Made by a program: the position numbers and the translations under genes. Shown one piece after another: positions 1 to 7,324 of a DNA stretch of 64,000 nucleotides. The notes below the pieces were generated by a model. The model was not told where the DNA came from and ran no database searches. It saw nothing but the letters and a program-made list of their open reading frames with translations. The stretch is taken from the NCBI RefSeq assembly GCF_900101045.1, contig NZ_FNFN01000002.1:744001-808000 (forward strand), given 5' to 3'. The stretch is from Nocardioides sp. YR527. GTDB lineage: Bacteria; Actinomycetota; Actinomycetes; Propionibacteriales; Nocardioidaceae. The first letter of the stretch is position 1; every line of letters starts with the position of its first letter.

Positions 1-596
1 GCGTAGAAGGTCTCTGTGACCGAGTGGGGCTCCAGGCCTTGGAGCGTGAGCACGGCGAATCCGCCTCCTTGCCCGGCCGGTCCGGGCGTTGGGTCCGTGA
101 TTGGGGTTCCCTCGACGTCCTCGACTCGGTAGTAGCTCGTAAGCCACGTCGTTGGCTTGCCGTCCTGGCGGACGATCCTCGAGCGCGCGTAGACAGATCC
201 CTCCGCGTCCACGTCCAGCACCTCGGCCGCACGTGCCGGCGGCTTGACGAGGTCAACCGTCTGGGTCTGGTCGCTGCGCTCGTACGGCTGCCCGCTTGCT
301 TCACGGTCGGCAATGAACGCCGGGCTGCTGCCGTACTTCCACTTGCTCTTCGCGTACCGCTCCGCGCCCAGGCGCCGCATCGGTGGACGCTCCCGCACGA
401 CGGTGCCCCGCCGACGTACCGGGGTAACCAGTCCTTCGGCCTCAAGGAGACCAACGGCGTTGCGGACGGTCTTGATGTTGACCCCGTACTGCTCGGCAAT
501 GTCGGTCTGCTTGGGCAGTGTCGAGCCCGCTGGGAACTCGCCTCGTTCGATCCCTGCTCGCAGTTCGGCCGCTAGTTCGCGGTAGCCGAGGGCCAT
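1..596 (-). CDS. GntR-family transcriptional repressor, C-terminus cut by window edge
   Basis: Read from the reverse strand, 198 codons are visible before the sequence runs out at base 1. The N-terminal 70 residues form a GntR winged helix (start MALGYRELAAELRAGIERGE, then LPKQTDIAEQYGVN and VRRRGTVV). The rest looks like a UTRA/HutC-type effector domain (ARSRIVRQDGKPTTWLTSYY). The ATG at 596 follows an AGAGAGAG ribosome-binding stretch. It is head-to-head with a Pra-like gene, the relationship between the KorSA repressor and its target pra in pSAM2. I infer that it keeps the element quiescent by repressing the divergent operon and itself. The ligand is unknown. Confidence 0.88.
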   Translation of the reverse strand, partial: MALGYRELAAELRAGIERGEFPAGSTLPKQTDIAEQYGVNIKTVRNAVGLLEAEGLVTPVRRRGTVVRERPPMRRLGAERYAKSKWKYGSSPAFIADREASGQPYERSDQTQTVDLVKPPARAAEVLDVDAEGSVYARSRIVRQDGKPTTWLTSYYRVEDVEGTPITDPTPGPAGQGGGFAVLTLQGLEPHSVTETFY

Positions 597-758
597 CGTT
601 CGCTCTCTCTTCTGCTCGGTGATGCCTTCACTTAAGGGTAGCGCTAAACGCAGCCTGACCTGCAGATTCAGAATAGAGCTGGTTTTATTATGATAGGGGT
701 GCTACCTTCGTCAATAGAACCCCCTCTAATAGGGAGGGGATCACGAAGGAGCAAAGCA
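597..758. promoter_or_regulatory. Divergent promoter and operator region between GntR and pra-like genes
   Basis: This 162-bp gap is visibly more AT-rich than its surroundings. A TATTATGAT stretch at 686-694 could supply a -10 element for the plus operon. An inverted repeat with arms CCCCTC and GAGGGG (721-739, 7-nt spacer) sits just before the pra-like gene and is a candidate GntR operator. The assignments are by position and symmetry only. Confidence 0.45.
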
Positions 759-1202
759 ATGGCGATGCCGCGACGACTGAACATGAAGTTCGACGGACCG
801 TTCCCCAACGGGGCCTACCTGGTGGGTGAGGTCGGCCCGGTGCTGGACTTCAACGCGGGCAAGCGGCCGGATGGGTCAATGCCGCAGAAGATCGATGAGG
901 AGTCCGGGCTGCCGGTCTGGACCGTTCCCGTGCTGGATGCGGACCCGGAGGCCCGGAAGAACGAGAAGACGGTCAACGTCAAGATCCTGGCCAAGCACCA
1001 GCCGGTGCCCCCGGCCAACGAGACCGGTCTGCCGTTCGTGCCGGTCGAGTTCGTCGGCCTGATCGCGGTGCCGTGGATCGACACCAACGGTCCGCGTCCG
1101 CGTCTGCAGTGGTCTCTGACCGCGTCCGAGATGATCGCGCCGCAGACGGCTGCCCCGGCGAAGACCAGCACCACCGGCACCAACTCGAAGGCGGCTGCCT
1201 GA
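759..1202 (+). CDS. Pra-like activator of AICE replication, integration and excision
   Basis: 147 residues. The opening MAMPRRLNMKFDGPFPNGAY, followed by LVGEV, an aspartate-rich middle (VPVLDADPEARKNEKTVNVK) and VPVEFVGL..PWID, matches what I recall of pSAM2 Pra and its relatives. In pSAM2 Pra switches on rep, xis and int. The ATG at 759 is preferred over an in-frame ATG at 690 because GAAGGAG lies at the right distance upstream. The C-terminal 20 residues are an Ala/Thr-rich tail. The stop overlaps the next start (TGATG), so it begins a translationally coupled chain. The divergent GntR repressor is the likely regulator. Confidence 0.75.
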   Translation: MAMPRRLNMKFDGPFPNGAYLVGEVGPVLDFNAGKRPDGSMPQKIDEESGLPVWTVPVLDADPEARKNEKTVNVKILAKHQPVPPANETGLPFVPVEFVGLIAVPWIDTNGPRPRLQWSLTASEMIAPQTAAPAKTSTTGTNSKAAA

Positions 1203-1564
1203 TGCGGGCCCATGAGCTGACCTGGGCACTGGGTCTACTGGAGTCGGTCTCGGACGTGGAGGTCCTCTCCATCCGGGTCGACACCTTCCACCTGACCGGG
1301 CCGTGGGTCGAGTGCATCGAGATCGACGTACACGCCGAGTCCTGGAGTGCTGCCGGGGTCCTGGTCGAGGAGCTGCGGCTTCAGGAAGACCACGACGCCT
1401 CGCGTCTGCACACCTACGACAGCGGCACCTACGGCGAGGTCGTCAAGCGGTTCCGGACCTGGCGCGGCTGGTCAGCAGATGCCTCCCAGACCGCTCCGGT
1501 CAGCATCAAGGTGACGGCTGCCGAGGTCGTCCCCTCGGAGATCCCCGAGCCGGTGGCGGCGTGA
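1202..1564 (+). CDS. Hypothetical AICE protein, 120 aa
   Basis: I do not recognise this protein. It starts MRAHELTWALGLLE, has an alternating pattern suggesting an alpha/beta fold (EVLSIRVDTFHL, ECIEIDVHAES), a basic patch near residue 85 (VVKRFRTWRGW) and a Val/Pro/Glu-rich end. It has no signal peptide or membrane segment. The ATG overlaps the stop of the pra-like gene and its own stop overlaps a GTG start (GTGA), so both junctions suggest translational coupling. It is probably an element-specific accessory protein. Confidence 0.7.
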   Translation: MRAHELTWALGLLESVSDVEVLSIRVDTFHLTGPWVECIEIDVHAESWSAAGVLVEELRLQEDHDASRLHTYDSGTYGEVVKRFRTWRGWSADASQTAPVSIKVTAAEVVPSEIPEPVAA

Positions 1565-1737
1565 GCCTCTACCTGGTGTGGATCGGTGACGGGTCCGACC
1601 CGGCGCACCTGGCCGGACTCAACGCCGACTTCACCCTGTGCGGCCAGCCCAACGCGGGCAGCCGCTGGTCGTGGGACTACCCCGACCTCTCCACCCCGGT
1701 GTGCCCGGTCTGTCGCGGGAAGGCAGCAGGCCTGTGA
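1561..1737 (+). CDS. Small CxxC protein, 58 aa
   Basis: A GTG-started 58-residue protein (VSLYLVWIGDG...) overlapping the upstream stop by 4 nt. One lone Cys is followed near the C-terminus by CPVC, which could form part of a small zinc-binding site. No family is recognised. Its reality rests on the coupled start, its place within the operon and coding-like composition. Its own stop overlaps another GTG by 4 nt. Confidence 0.55.
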   Translation: MSLYLVWIGDGSDPAHLAGLNADFTLCGQPNAGSRWSWDYPDLSTPVCPVCRGKAAGL

Positions 1738-1871
1738 CCACGGCATCGAGCAAACCCCACATTCGCCCGCTGGCCGTCGCGTTTGGGAAGGCGTGGCGGC
1801 TGGCGGGTCCCAACCAAGCAACCAACCAGAGCAACCAGAGCAGTAACCAGAGCACGGAAGGGCAAGTCTGA
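1734..1871 (+). CDS. Very small Asn/Gln/Ser-rich ORF, 45 aa
   Basis: This GTG-started frame (VTTASSKPHIRPLAVAFGKA...) links the 4-nt overlap at its start with a TGATG overlap at its stop, exactly filling the space between its neighbours. The C-terminal third is low complexity, made of repeated Asn-Gln-Ser units encoded by AACCAGAGC-type repeats. No function can be suggested. It may be a real micro-protein or only a translational bridge that carries ribosomes to the next gene. Confidence 0.4.
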   Translation: MTTASSKPHIRPLAVAFGKAWRLAGPNQATNQSNQSSNQSTEGQV

Positions 1872-2152
1872 TGGTGACCAACCGACGTAAGGACCTGGAC
1901 GCCTGGGCCGAGATCCTCGGGGTCGACAACGACGCCGACGCGATGACGGCGCTGTCCAACTACTACGGCCGTCTGCTGACGGTCGCCGGAGAGCTGAACT
2001 GGTTCCAGAAGCGCTTCGAGACCACCGGCGTGGTCGGTGGGGACGACATCCTCGTGGCCCTCAACGACGCCGCCACCGACACCCTCAACGCGGCCGATGG
2101 ACTCCGGCTCCTGCGCCGCTCCTTCGAGCGTCACGAAAGGGGTGTGGCGTGA
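1871..2152 (+). CDS. Tandem paralogue 1 of an unrecognised ~95-aa AICE family
   Basis: 93 residues. This is the first of five consecutive genes with the same layout: an N-terminal motif (here DLDAWAEILGVDNDADA), a variable helical middle and a C-terminal motif RRSFERHERG. The sequence looks mainly alpha-helical, with no Cys, membrane segment or enzyme motif. Spacing of the two motifs is constant among the five although overall identity is low, so they appear to be old duplications. The start overlaps the preceding stop (TGATG), and the gene ends in a GTGATG junction shared with the next copy. I know of no named family. Confidence 0.75.
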   Translation: MVTNRRKDLDAWAEILGVDNDADAMTALSNYYGRLLTVAGELNWFQKRFETTGVVGGDDILVALNDAATDTLNAADGLRLLRRSFERHERGVA

Positions 2153-2445
2153 TGAGCAAGTTCCACAACACCACCACCGAACTCGACGCCTGGGCCTCGG
2201 CCCTGGGTGCCCGCAACGACAGCGAAGCCATCGCCGTCATCAACCGGCTCGAGCTCCGCATCAACGCCGCCATGCACGACCTGCAGATCTGCCTGGGTCA
2301 GATGCCGGAGGGCGTTCGCCGGGCCAAGCTGACCGACCAGACCCGCTCCTGGCTGGCCACCAGCATCCAGAACGCAGGCGAGTCCCTGACCTTCCTCGCC
2401 CAGATCAGGCGGGCATTCGCACGTCACGAGCGGGGTGAGTCGTGA
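2149..2445 (+). CDS. Tandem paralogue 2 of the ~95-aa AICE family
   Basis: 98 residues if it starts at the GTG that overlaps the previous stop; the ATG three bases later (2152) is equally possible. The N-terminal motif reads ELDAWASALGARNDSEA and the C-terminal one RRAFARHERG. The middle is longer than in copy 1 and has a different, Gln/Leu-rich helix pattern. It is predicted cytosolic and helical. It is coupled to copies 1 and 3 by overlapping junctions. It is homologous to its neighbours by the shared end motifs rather than by continuous identity. Confidence 0.75.
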   Translation: MMSKFHNTTTELDAWASALGARNDSEAIAVINRLELRINAAMHDLQICLGQMPEGVRRAKLTDQTRSWLATSIQNAGESLTFLAQIRRAFARHERGES

Positions 2446-2741
2446 TGGTAGAGATCCGTCGAGACCTCGACTCCGTCGCGACCGCCCTGGGGGTCACCAA
2501 CGACGCCGATGCGTGCGCGCTGATGCGGCGTCTCGAAGTTCAGGCCTCCGAGCTGGAGGGGGCTCTGCTGCGGCTGCACAACGCGGTGCCCCAACACGGC
2601 CGCCCCGTCACCGCGATGGACGAGTTCGCGATCACGATCCACGAGGCGTCCAAGACGGTCCACCAAGCCTGGACTCAGCTCATGGACCTGCGTCTCTCCT
2701 TCCAGGCCCACGAGCGGGGCCAGGAGAGGGGTGAGTCCTGA
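2442..2741 (+). CDS. Tandem paralogue 3 of the ~95-aa AICE family
   Basis: 99 residues (or 98 from the ATG at 2445). The N-terminal motif is DLDSVATALGVTNDADA. The conserved Trp of the other copies is replaced here by Val. The C-terminal motif is LSFQAHERG, followed by a short duplication of ERG. The middle suggests two amphipathic helices (LMRRLEVQASELEGALLRLH). Overlapping junctions join it to both neighbours (GTGATG before, TGATG after). Confidence 0.73.
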   Translation: MMVEIRRDLDSVATALGVTNDADACALMRRLEVQASELEGALLRLHNAVPQHGRPVTAMDEFAITIHEASKTVHQAWTQLMDLRLSFQAHERGQERGES

Positions 2742-3040
2742 TGTGGGGCATCTACGGCGGCGGCTCCGGTCTCCGCACCGATCTAGACGCCTGGGCCGAT
2801 GCCCTTGGCGTACGCGATGACGACGCTGCTCTCTCGGCTCTGCGGCGGGTCTCGACCGACCTCAACGAGGTCACCATGCGCCTCGACCTGGTCCACGCCT
2901 CCATCGGCGGCGGCTCCTCGGTCTACAGCCTGGTCATCGCGGAGAACGTGCGGGCCTCGAAGACCTCGGCCTCGCAGGCGCTGACCGAGATCGCTCTTGT
3001 GGAGATGGCGTTCAAGCGTCACGCGCGGGGGGTGTCGTGA
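2741..3040 (+). CDS. Tandem paralogue 4 of the ~95-aa AICE family
   Basis: 99 residues with a Gly-rich leader (MWGIYGGGSG) that the other copies lack. It is followed by DLDAWADALGVRDDDAA, a heptad-like region (RRVSTDLNEVTMRLDLVH) and a C-terminal FKRHARG, where Ala replaces the usual Glu. It overlaps the previous stop as TGATG and shares a GTGATG junction with copy 5. It is probably cytosolic and alpha-helical. Confidence 0.73.
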   Translation: MWGIYGGGSGLRTDLDAWADALGVRDDDAALSALRRVSTDLNEVTMRLDLVHASIGGGSSVYSLVIAENVRASKTSASQALTEIALVEMAFKRHARGVS

Positions 3041-3321
3041 TGAGCACCGGACGTACTGCATGGATGGATGAGTGGGCCGATCACCTCGACGTCGACAACG
3101 ACGCCGACGCGGTCACGACCATTCGTCGTCTCGCTGCTCGTGCTCAGGAGCTGGAGAAGGAGCTGCGGGAGCTGGGTCGCTCGGTTCCTGACCATGACGA
3201 GATCTGGGGCACCGACCTGGCCGCAGAGGCAGCCGAGGCGTCCTGGGGAACCCGGATCATCGCCGACGGGCTGCACCAGGTCGAGGCCGCGTTCCTGCGT
3301 CACGAGCGAGGTGAGCAGTGA
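3037..3321 (+). CDS. Tandem paralogue 5 of the ~95-aa AICE family
   Basis: 94 residues. The N-terminal motif is MDEWADHLDVDNDADA and the C-terminal one FLRHERG. The middle holds a strongly charged predicted helix (RRLAARAQELEKELRELGR), the best coiled-coil candidate of the set. It directly precedes the FtsK-like translocase gene, again through a GTGATG junction. Its place suggests that the family works with, or is dosed together with, the transfer machinery. That is an inference from position only. Confidence 0.75.
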   Translation: MMSTGRTAWMDEWADHLDVDNDADAVTTIRRLAARAQELEKELRELGRSVPDHDEIWGTDLAAEAAEASWGTRIIADGLHQVEAAFLRHERGEQ

Positions 3322-5057
3322 TGGGTGACTGGATCGCGGGCAAGCTCCGCGCCGCAACGCTCAAGCTCCTCATGGCCCTCGTCTGGGTCCTGTGGTCCCT
3401 GATTCGCCGGCCGGGCCTGGTCCTCCCGCTGGCGGTCCTCGGCTGCGCGATCGCTGCCCTGGTCGAGACCGCTGGTCGTATCGGCTGGCTCCCGGTCCTC
3501 GGCCTCACCCTGGGCACCCTCGCCCTGACCGGTGGCGGGCTGGCTGCCTGGTGGCGCTTCGCCCCGGCCTCCTTCGCCCGCTTCGCCGGTCCAGCCGGTC
3601 GACGTGCTGGACGCCTCGCCCGAAACTGGGCCTCCCGCTGGTTCTGGTACGGCCTGATGTGGACGTTCTGGATGCGCCGCTGTGGCCTGACGACCACCGA
3701 CCGGCACAGTGGCCGGGTCCTGGCCCCGCGGCTGCTCAAAGTCCGCTCCACTCCGGCGGTGGATCGGCTCTTGGTGCGGATGCCGGCGGGCATGGGTCCC
3801 AGCGTCTTGGTGGGTGCCGACGAGGCCATCGCCAACGCCATGAAGGCCTCCGAGGCCCGGGTGCGTTCTCACAAGCCGGGGATGTGTTGGCTGGAGCTGG
3901 AGAAGCGCAACCCGCTGACCAAGGTCATTCCCGCCATCGCGATCCCGACCGATGAGACCGCTTTGGACGTAGCTCGCCTGGAGGCGCTGCACATCGGCTA
4001 CACCGACCTCCTGGAGCCGTGGCTGTTCAAGGTGATCGGCACCCACACCCTCCTCGCGGGTGAGACCGGCGCGGGCAAGGGCTCAGTGGTCTGGTCGCTA
4101 CTACGCGCGCTGGCCCCGTTTATCAAGGCGGGACTCGTCCAGGTGTGGGCCATCGACCCCAAGGGCGGGATGGAGCTGGAGTTCGGCAAGGACATGTTCA
4201 AGCGCTACGAGCGCGACAACTACGAGGCCATGGCCAAGCTCTTCGAAGACGCCGTCGGCGTCATGGATGACCGCACCATCGACCTACGCGGCATCGCTCG
4301 CTCCTTCACCGTCACCCGGGAAACCCCGTTCGTGCTCGTCCTTGTTGACGAGCTGGCCGACGTGACCGAGCTGAACGAAGACCGCCAGATCCAGAACCGG
4401 ATCGAGTCCGCGATGGGTCGGCTGCTGACCAAGGGCCGCGCGCCCGGTTACAGCGTGTTCGCCTGCACCCAGATCGTCACCAAGGACGTCGTCCGGTGGC
4501 GTGACCAGTTCCCGACCCGCATCGCTCAGCGACTCAAGACGGCCGGTCAGGTCGACATGGCCCTAGGCGAGGACGCCCACAACGCCGGTGCCTACTGCGA
4601 GGCCATCCCCGAGGACCTCCAAGGGATCGGCTACCAGCAGCTCGCTGGCCACAAAGACCCGGTCCGAGTCCGAGCTGCCTACGTCACCGATGAGGAGATC
4701 CAAGACATGAACAGGCATTACCCAGCCGGAGGCATCGACCTGGTCCCCACCGGTCGACGCGACCACCACACCGACGACACCACGACACTCGACACTCGCA
4801 CCGCCGAGCCCGTTGGCCTCAGCAACCGCATCGGCCTGGCCGACTCTGACATGGTCCCCGCCGTTGCCTCGACCAAGAACACCCGTCCGGGCGACAACCG
4901 GCCCCCTCGTGGCCCCTCGACCCCTGGCGGTGCTCCTCGTACACGGAAGCCGCGCAAACCCCGCACCCGCCACGGTGACGCGTCCACCGAGGTCGCTGGA
5001 GAGGTCGTTGCCGGCGAGGTCGTCAGCTCGACCTCCGATGCGGAGGTGCACTCATGA
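3318..5057 (+). CDS. FtsK/SpoIIIE-type DNA translocase (AICE TraB/TraSA-like transfer protein)
   Basis: 579 residues. Two or three membrane segments lie within residues 15-80 (LVLPLAVLGCAIAALV, LPVLGLTLGTLALTGGGL). They are followed by a basic linker and an FtsK motor domain with Walker A GETGAGKGS near residue 248 and Walker B VLVLVDELADV near 340. A proline/arginine-rich tail follows residue 480. In AICEs such a hexameric pump alone moves double-stranded plasmid DNA between mycelial cells. The start is the GTG overlapping the previous gene, or the ATG at 3321. The stop overlaps the whiB-like start (ATGA). Confidence 0.93.
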   Translation: MMGDWIAGKLRAATLKLLMALVWVLWSLIRRPGLVLPLAVLGCAIAALVETAGRIGWLPVLGLTLGTLALTGGGLAAWWRFAPASFARFAGPAGRRAGRLARNWASRWFWYGLMWTFWMRRCGLTTTDRHSGRVLAPRLLKVRSTPAVDRLLVRMPAGMGPSVLVGADEAIANAMKASEARVRSHKPGMCWLELEKRNPLTKVIPAIAIPTDETALDVARLEALHIGYTDLLEPWLFKVIGTHTLLAGETGAGKGSVVWSLLRALAPFIKAGLVQVWAIDPKGGMELEFGKDMFKRYERDNYEAMAKLFEDAVGVMDDRTIDLRGIARSFTVTRETPFVLVLVDELADVTELNEDRQIQNRIESAMGRLLTKGRAPGYSVFACTQIVTKDVVRWRDQFPTRIAQRLKTAGQVDMALGEDAHNAGAYCEAIPEDLQGIGYQQLAGHKDPVRVRAAYVTDEEIQDMNRHYPAGGIDLVPTGRRDHHTDDTTTLDTRTAEPVGLSNRIGLADSDMVPAVASTKNTRPGDNRPPRGPSTPGGAPRTRKPRKPRTRHGDASTEVAGEVVAGEVVSSTSDAEVHS

Positions 5058-5323
5058 GCGGCCTGGACTGGATGGCAGACGCTGCCTGCACCACTCGCGA
5101 GGCTCAGGCTCTGCCCTGGACGACCGACACCATCGAAGTCCCCGAGGTCATCGTCGACCTGATGCGGGCTACATGCGACGGCTGTGCCGTCCGTTCCGCC
5201 TGCAACTCGTACGTCCTCGCAGAGCGGGTTTCTGGAGGCATGTGGGCCGGATCAGACCGCGCTCCTCAGCCCGTCGACCTGCTGGACCTGATCGACTCGA
5301 TCCCCATGGCAGGTGCGGCATGA
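5054..5323 (+). CDS. WhiB-like iron-sulfur transcription factor
   Basis: 89 residues with the four WhiB cysteines: C12, then C41, C44 and C50 in the C-x2-C-x5-C arrangement. They are followed by the glycine/tryptophan turn (GGMWAG) that marks the family. Family members bind a 4Fe-4S cluster and usually regulate transcription together with the principal sigma factor. This copy is unusual in sitting inside the transfer operon, between ftsK and rep, and it lacks the strongly basic C-terminal helix of many WhiB proteins (it ends DLLDLIDSIPMAGAA). It may therefore act through partners or have weak DNA binding. Confidence 0.9.
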   Translation: MSGLDWMADAACTTREAQALPWTTDTIEVPEVIVDLMRATCDGCAVRSACNSYVLAERVSGGMWAGSDRAPQPVDLLDLIDSIPMAGAA

Positions 5324-5532
5324 CGTTCCCGGTCGAGTGCCCGGAGTACCTCTCCTGCGGGCACCACTGGACCAAGTGCGCCCCTGGCTGCCCTGGCTGG
5401 GCCGGGAACGAACTCGACCTCCCGTGGTGGTCCGACCTCGAAGCCAAGCTCCTGGCCAAGGGCCTCATCTCCACCCCCGCCAGCCGTGCCGCCGCTCGGG
5501 CCGCTGCCACGTCTTTGGACGGTGCCGCGTGA
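5320..5532 (+). CDS. Small Cys/His-rich protein, 70 aa
   Basis: It starts at the ATG overlapping the whiB-like stop. The first 25 residues contain C7, C13, H15, H16, C20 and C24 (ECPEYLSCGHHWTKCAPGC), a pattern suited to one zinc site. The remainder is a short amphipathic, Ala-rich helix. Its stop overlaps the GTG of rep. I recognise no family. Pairing with a WhiB-like gene and Rep suggests a small regulatory or scaffolding role, which is inference. Confidence 0.62.
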   Translation: MTFPVECPEYLSCGHHWTKCAPGCPGWAGNELDLPWWSDLEAKLLAKGLISTPASRAAARAAATSLDGAA

Positions 5533-7127
5533 CCCTGCTGGCCGATGCTCCGGGCATCCACAGTGACGCATCCCCCTCGGCTCAGGACGGCGCGATGTCG
5601 TTTCCTGGGTACGGGGAGGATGCGCCGCTGGATCTGTCCGGCCTGACCGACGCCGGCCTCCAGGCCGTGACCTCCAGGCTCCTCGACGGCACCTTTGATG
5701 CCTTCGCCGAGACCGCAGCGGCGGTGAAGAACTGCGCCCGCCCGGTCCGCCTCACCGGACGTTCACACACCTTCGAGCTGGGGACCCGCCGAGGACACCT
5801 CGCCGCTGTCGGAGAGCACCTCGATTCCTTCCACTCCGAGCACGCACCCCTTGGCGTGCTCTACCGGCCCTGTGGCAACCGCCGCGCTGACGTGTGCCCG
5901 TCCTGCTCGCGAACCTACGCCCGCGACACGTTCGCGATGATCGACGCCGGCCTCTCCGGTGGCAAGACCGTCTCCGCCACCGTGGCCGAGAACCCGCTGC
6001 TGTTCGCGACCTTGACCGCGCCTTCGTTCGGGTCCCACATCCACCGCCATGACAAGGCCGGCAAGCCCTGTCGCCCCGATAACCGGGACAAAGGCGCTCG
6101 CTGCCCCCACGGACGCCCGTACGCGTGCCCGAAGGTTCATGCCGCTGACGAGGCCGTGGTGGGTGCACCGTTCTGCGAGGACTGCCAGGACTGGACCACC
6201 GCGGTGGTGTGGCAGTGGTGGGCTCCCGAGCTCTGGCGACGTACGACCATCGAGCTCAAGCGTGCCCTGGCCAAGCACCTCGACGTGCCGGAGTCCCGGC
6301 TGAAGGAACGTGCCTCGGTGCAGTTCGTCAAGGTCGCCGAATACCAGACCCGAGGCATGGTCCATTTCCACGCCCTGCTCCGCCTCGACGGCACCGACGG
6401 CCCGGGTTCCCCGGCGCCCTTGGACGGGATCAAACTGGCCGAGCTGCTGCAGAAGGCTGTCCGCAAGGTCCGCTTCGATGCGCCCCCGATCGACTATGAC
6501 GGCGTGACCCGGCGGCTGTCCTGGGGCCGTCAGCTCGACATCCGTATCATCCGCGACGGCGACCGCACCGACGACCCCGACGCCGTACTGACGCCCGGCC
6601 AGGTGGCCGGCTATCTGGCCAAGTACGCCAGCAAGGATGTCTCCTCGGTCCGCCTCGAGGACACCACCCGGCCCCACCTGGCCCGGATGACCTCGACCTG
6701 TCACGACCTGGCCGAGACCGCCAGCGAGTTCTACAACGGCCTGTGCGAGCCCAACCCGTACCACCTGATCCGCAAGTGGTCCCACATGCTCGGCTTCCGC
6801 GGCCACTTCTCCACCAAGTCCCGGCGCTACTCGATCACCCTGGGTCGACTCCGTCGGGCTCGTGTCCGCTACCAGCAGATGGTGGCCGACGCCCGCCGCA
6901 ATGGAGAGTCCCTCGAAGAGATCTCCACCGCCGAGCTAGAGGCGCGGCTCTTGGGTGAGGAGGACGAAACCACTCTCGTCATCGGTGAGTGGGCCTACCA
7001 AGGCACCGGATGGACCAACCCCGGAGATGAAGCGCTCGCTCTCGCTGCTGCTGCTCGGGCTCGTGAGTACGACCAGTGGAAGTCCCAGACCAAGAACACC
7101 AACCAACCGATGAGAGGAACGAAGTGA
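5529..7127 (+). CDS. Rolling-circle replication initiator (RepSA-like)
   Basis: 532 residues from the GTG at 5529, which overlaps the upstream stop; ATG 5595 is an alternative. An N-terminal zinc-binding segment (RPCGNRRADVCPSC, then CPHGRPYAC and CEDC) precedes the HUH nickase core: metal-binding motif GMVHFHALLRLDG near residue 276 and the YLAKYASK motif near residue 362 that should hold the catalytic tyrosine. Actinomycete RepSA proteins of this type start replication of the excised circle. The gene follows the WhiB-like regulator and precedes xis, with overlaps on both sides. The double-strand origin is not identified. Confidence 0.88.
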   Translation: MTLLADAPGIHSDASPSAQDGAMSFPGYGEDAPLDLSGLTDAGLQAVTSRLLDGTFDAFAETAAAVKNCARPVRLTGRSHTFELGTRRGHLAAVGEHLDSFHSEHAPLGVLYRPCGNRRADVCPSCSRTYARDTFAMIDAGLSGGKTVSATVAENPLLFATLTAPSFGSHIHRHDKAGKPCRPDNRDKGARCPHGRPYACPKVHAADEAVVGAPFCEDCQDWTTAVVWQWWAPELWRRTTIELKRALAKHLDVPESRLKERASVQFVKVAEYQTRGMVHFHALLRLDGTDGPGSPAPLDGIKLAELLQKAVRKVRFDAPPIDYDGVTRRLSWGRQLDIRIIRDGDRTDDPDAVLTPGQVAGYLAKYASKDVSSVRLEDTTRPHLARMTSTCHDLAETASEFYNGLCEPNPYHLIRKWSHMLGFRGHFSTKSRRYSITLGRLRRARVRYQQMVADARRNGESLEEISTAELEARLLGEEDETTLVIGEWAYQGTGWTNPGDEALALAAAARAREYDQWKSQTKNTNQPMRGTK

Positions 7128-7324
7128 TGAGCGAGACGGTGATTGTCCCGGTGCTCTATCGGGTCGAGGAAGCCGCAGAAGCGATGCGTATCAGCCGGTC
7201 CGTGGTCTATGAGCTGATCCGCTCGGATCGTCTCCGGACCGTCAAGGTCGGCCGTAGTCGCCGGGTACCGGTCGATGCGCTTGCTGAGTGTGTCGCCTTG
7301 CTCGCCGAGGAGGCTGCGGCATGA
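7127..7324 (+). CDS. xis: Excisionase (Xis-like helix-turn-helix protein)
   Basis: 65 residues. Nearly the whole protein is a MerR-like helix-turn-helix of the excisionase group (LYRVEEAAEAMRISRSVVYELIRSDRL, then VKVGRSRRVPVDAL). Such proteins bend attachment-site DNA and bias the integrase towards excision. The ATG overlaps the rep stop and the stop overlaps the integrase start (ATGA). Therefore rep, xis and int should be translated in a fixed order from one message. Confidence 0.88.
   Translation: MSETVIVPVLYRVEEAAEAMRISRSVVYELIRSDRLRTVKVGRSRRVPVDALAECVALLAEEAAA

Noticed and set aside
24..575. Plus-strand frame at the left edge
   Set aside because: The reverse strand carries a clear GntR regulator that is open to the window edge; the plus frame is its shadow.
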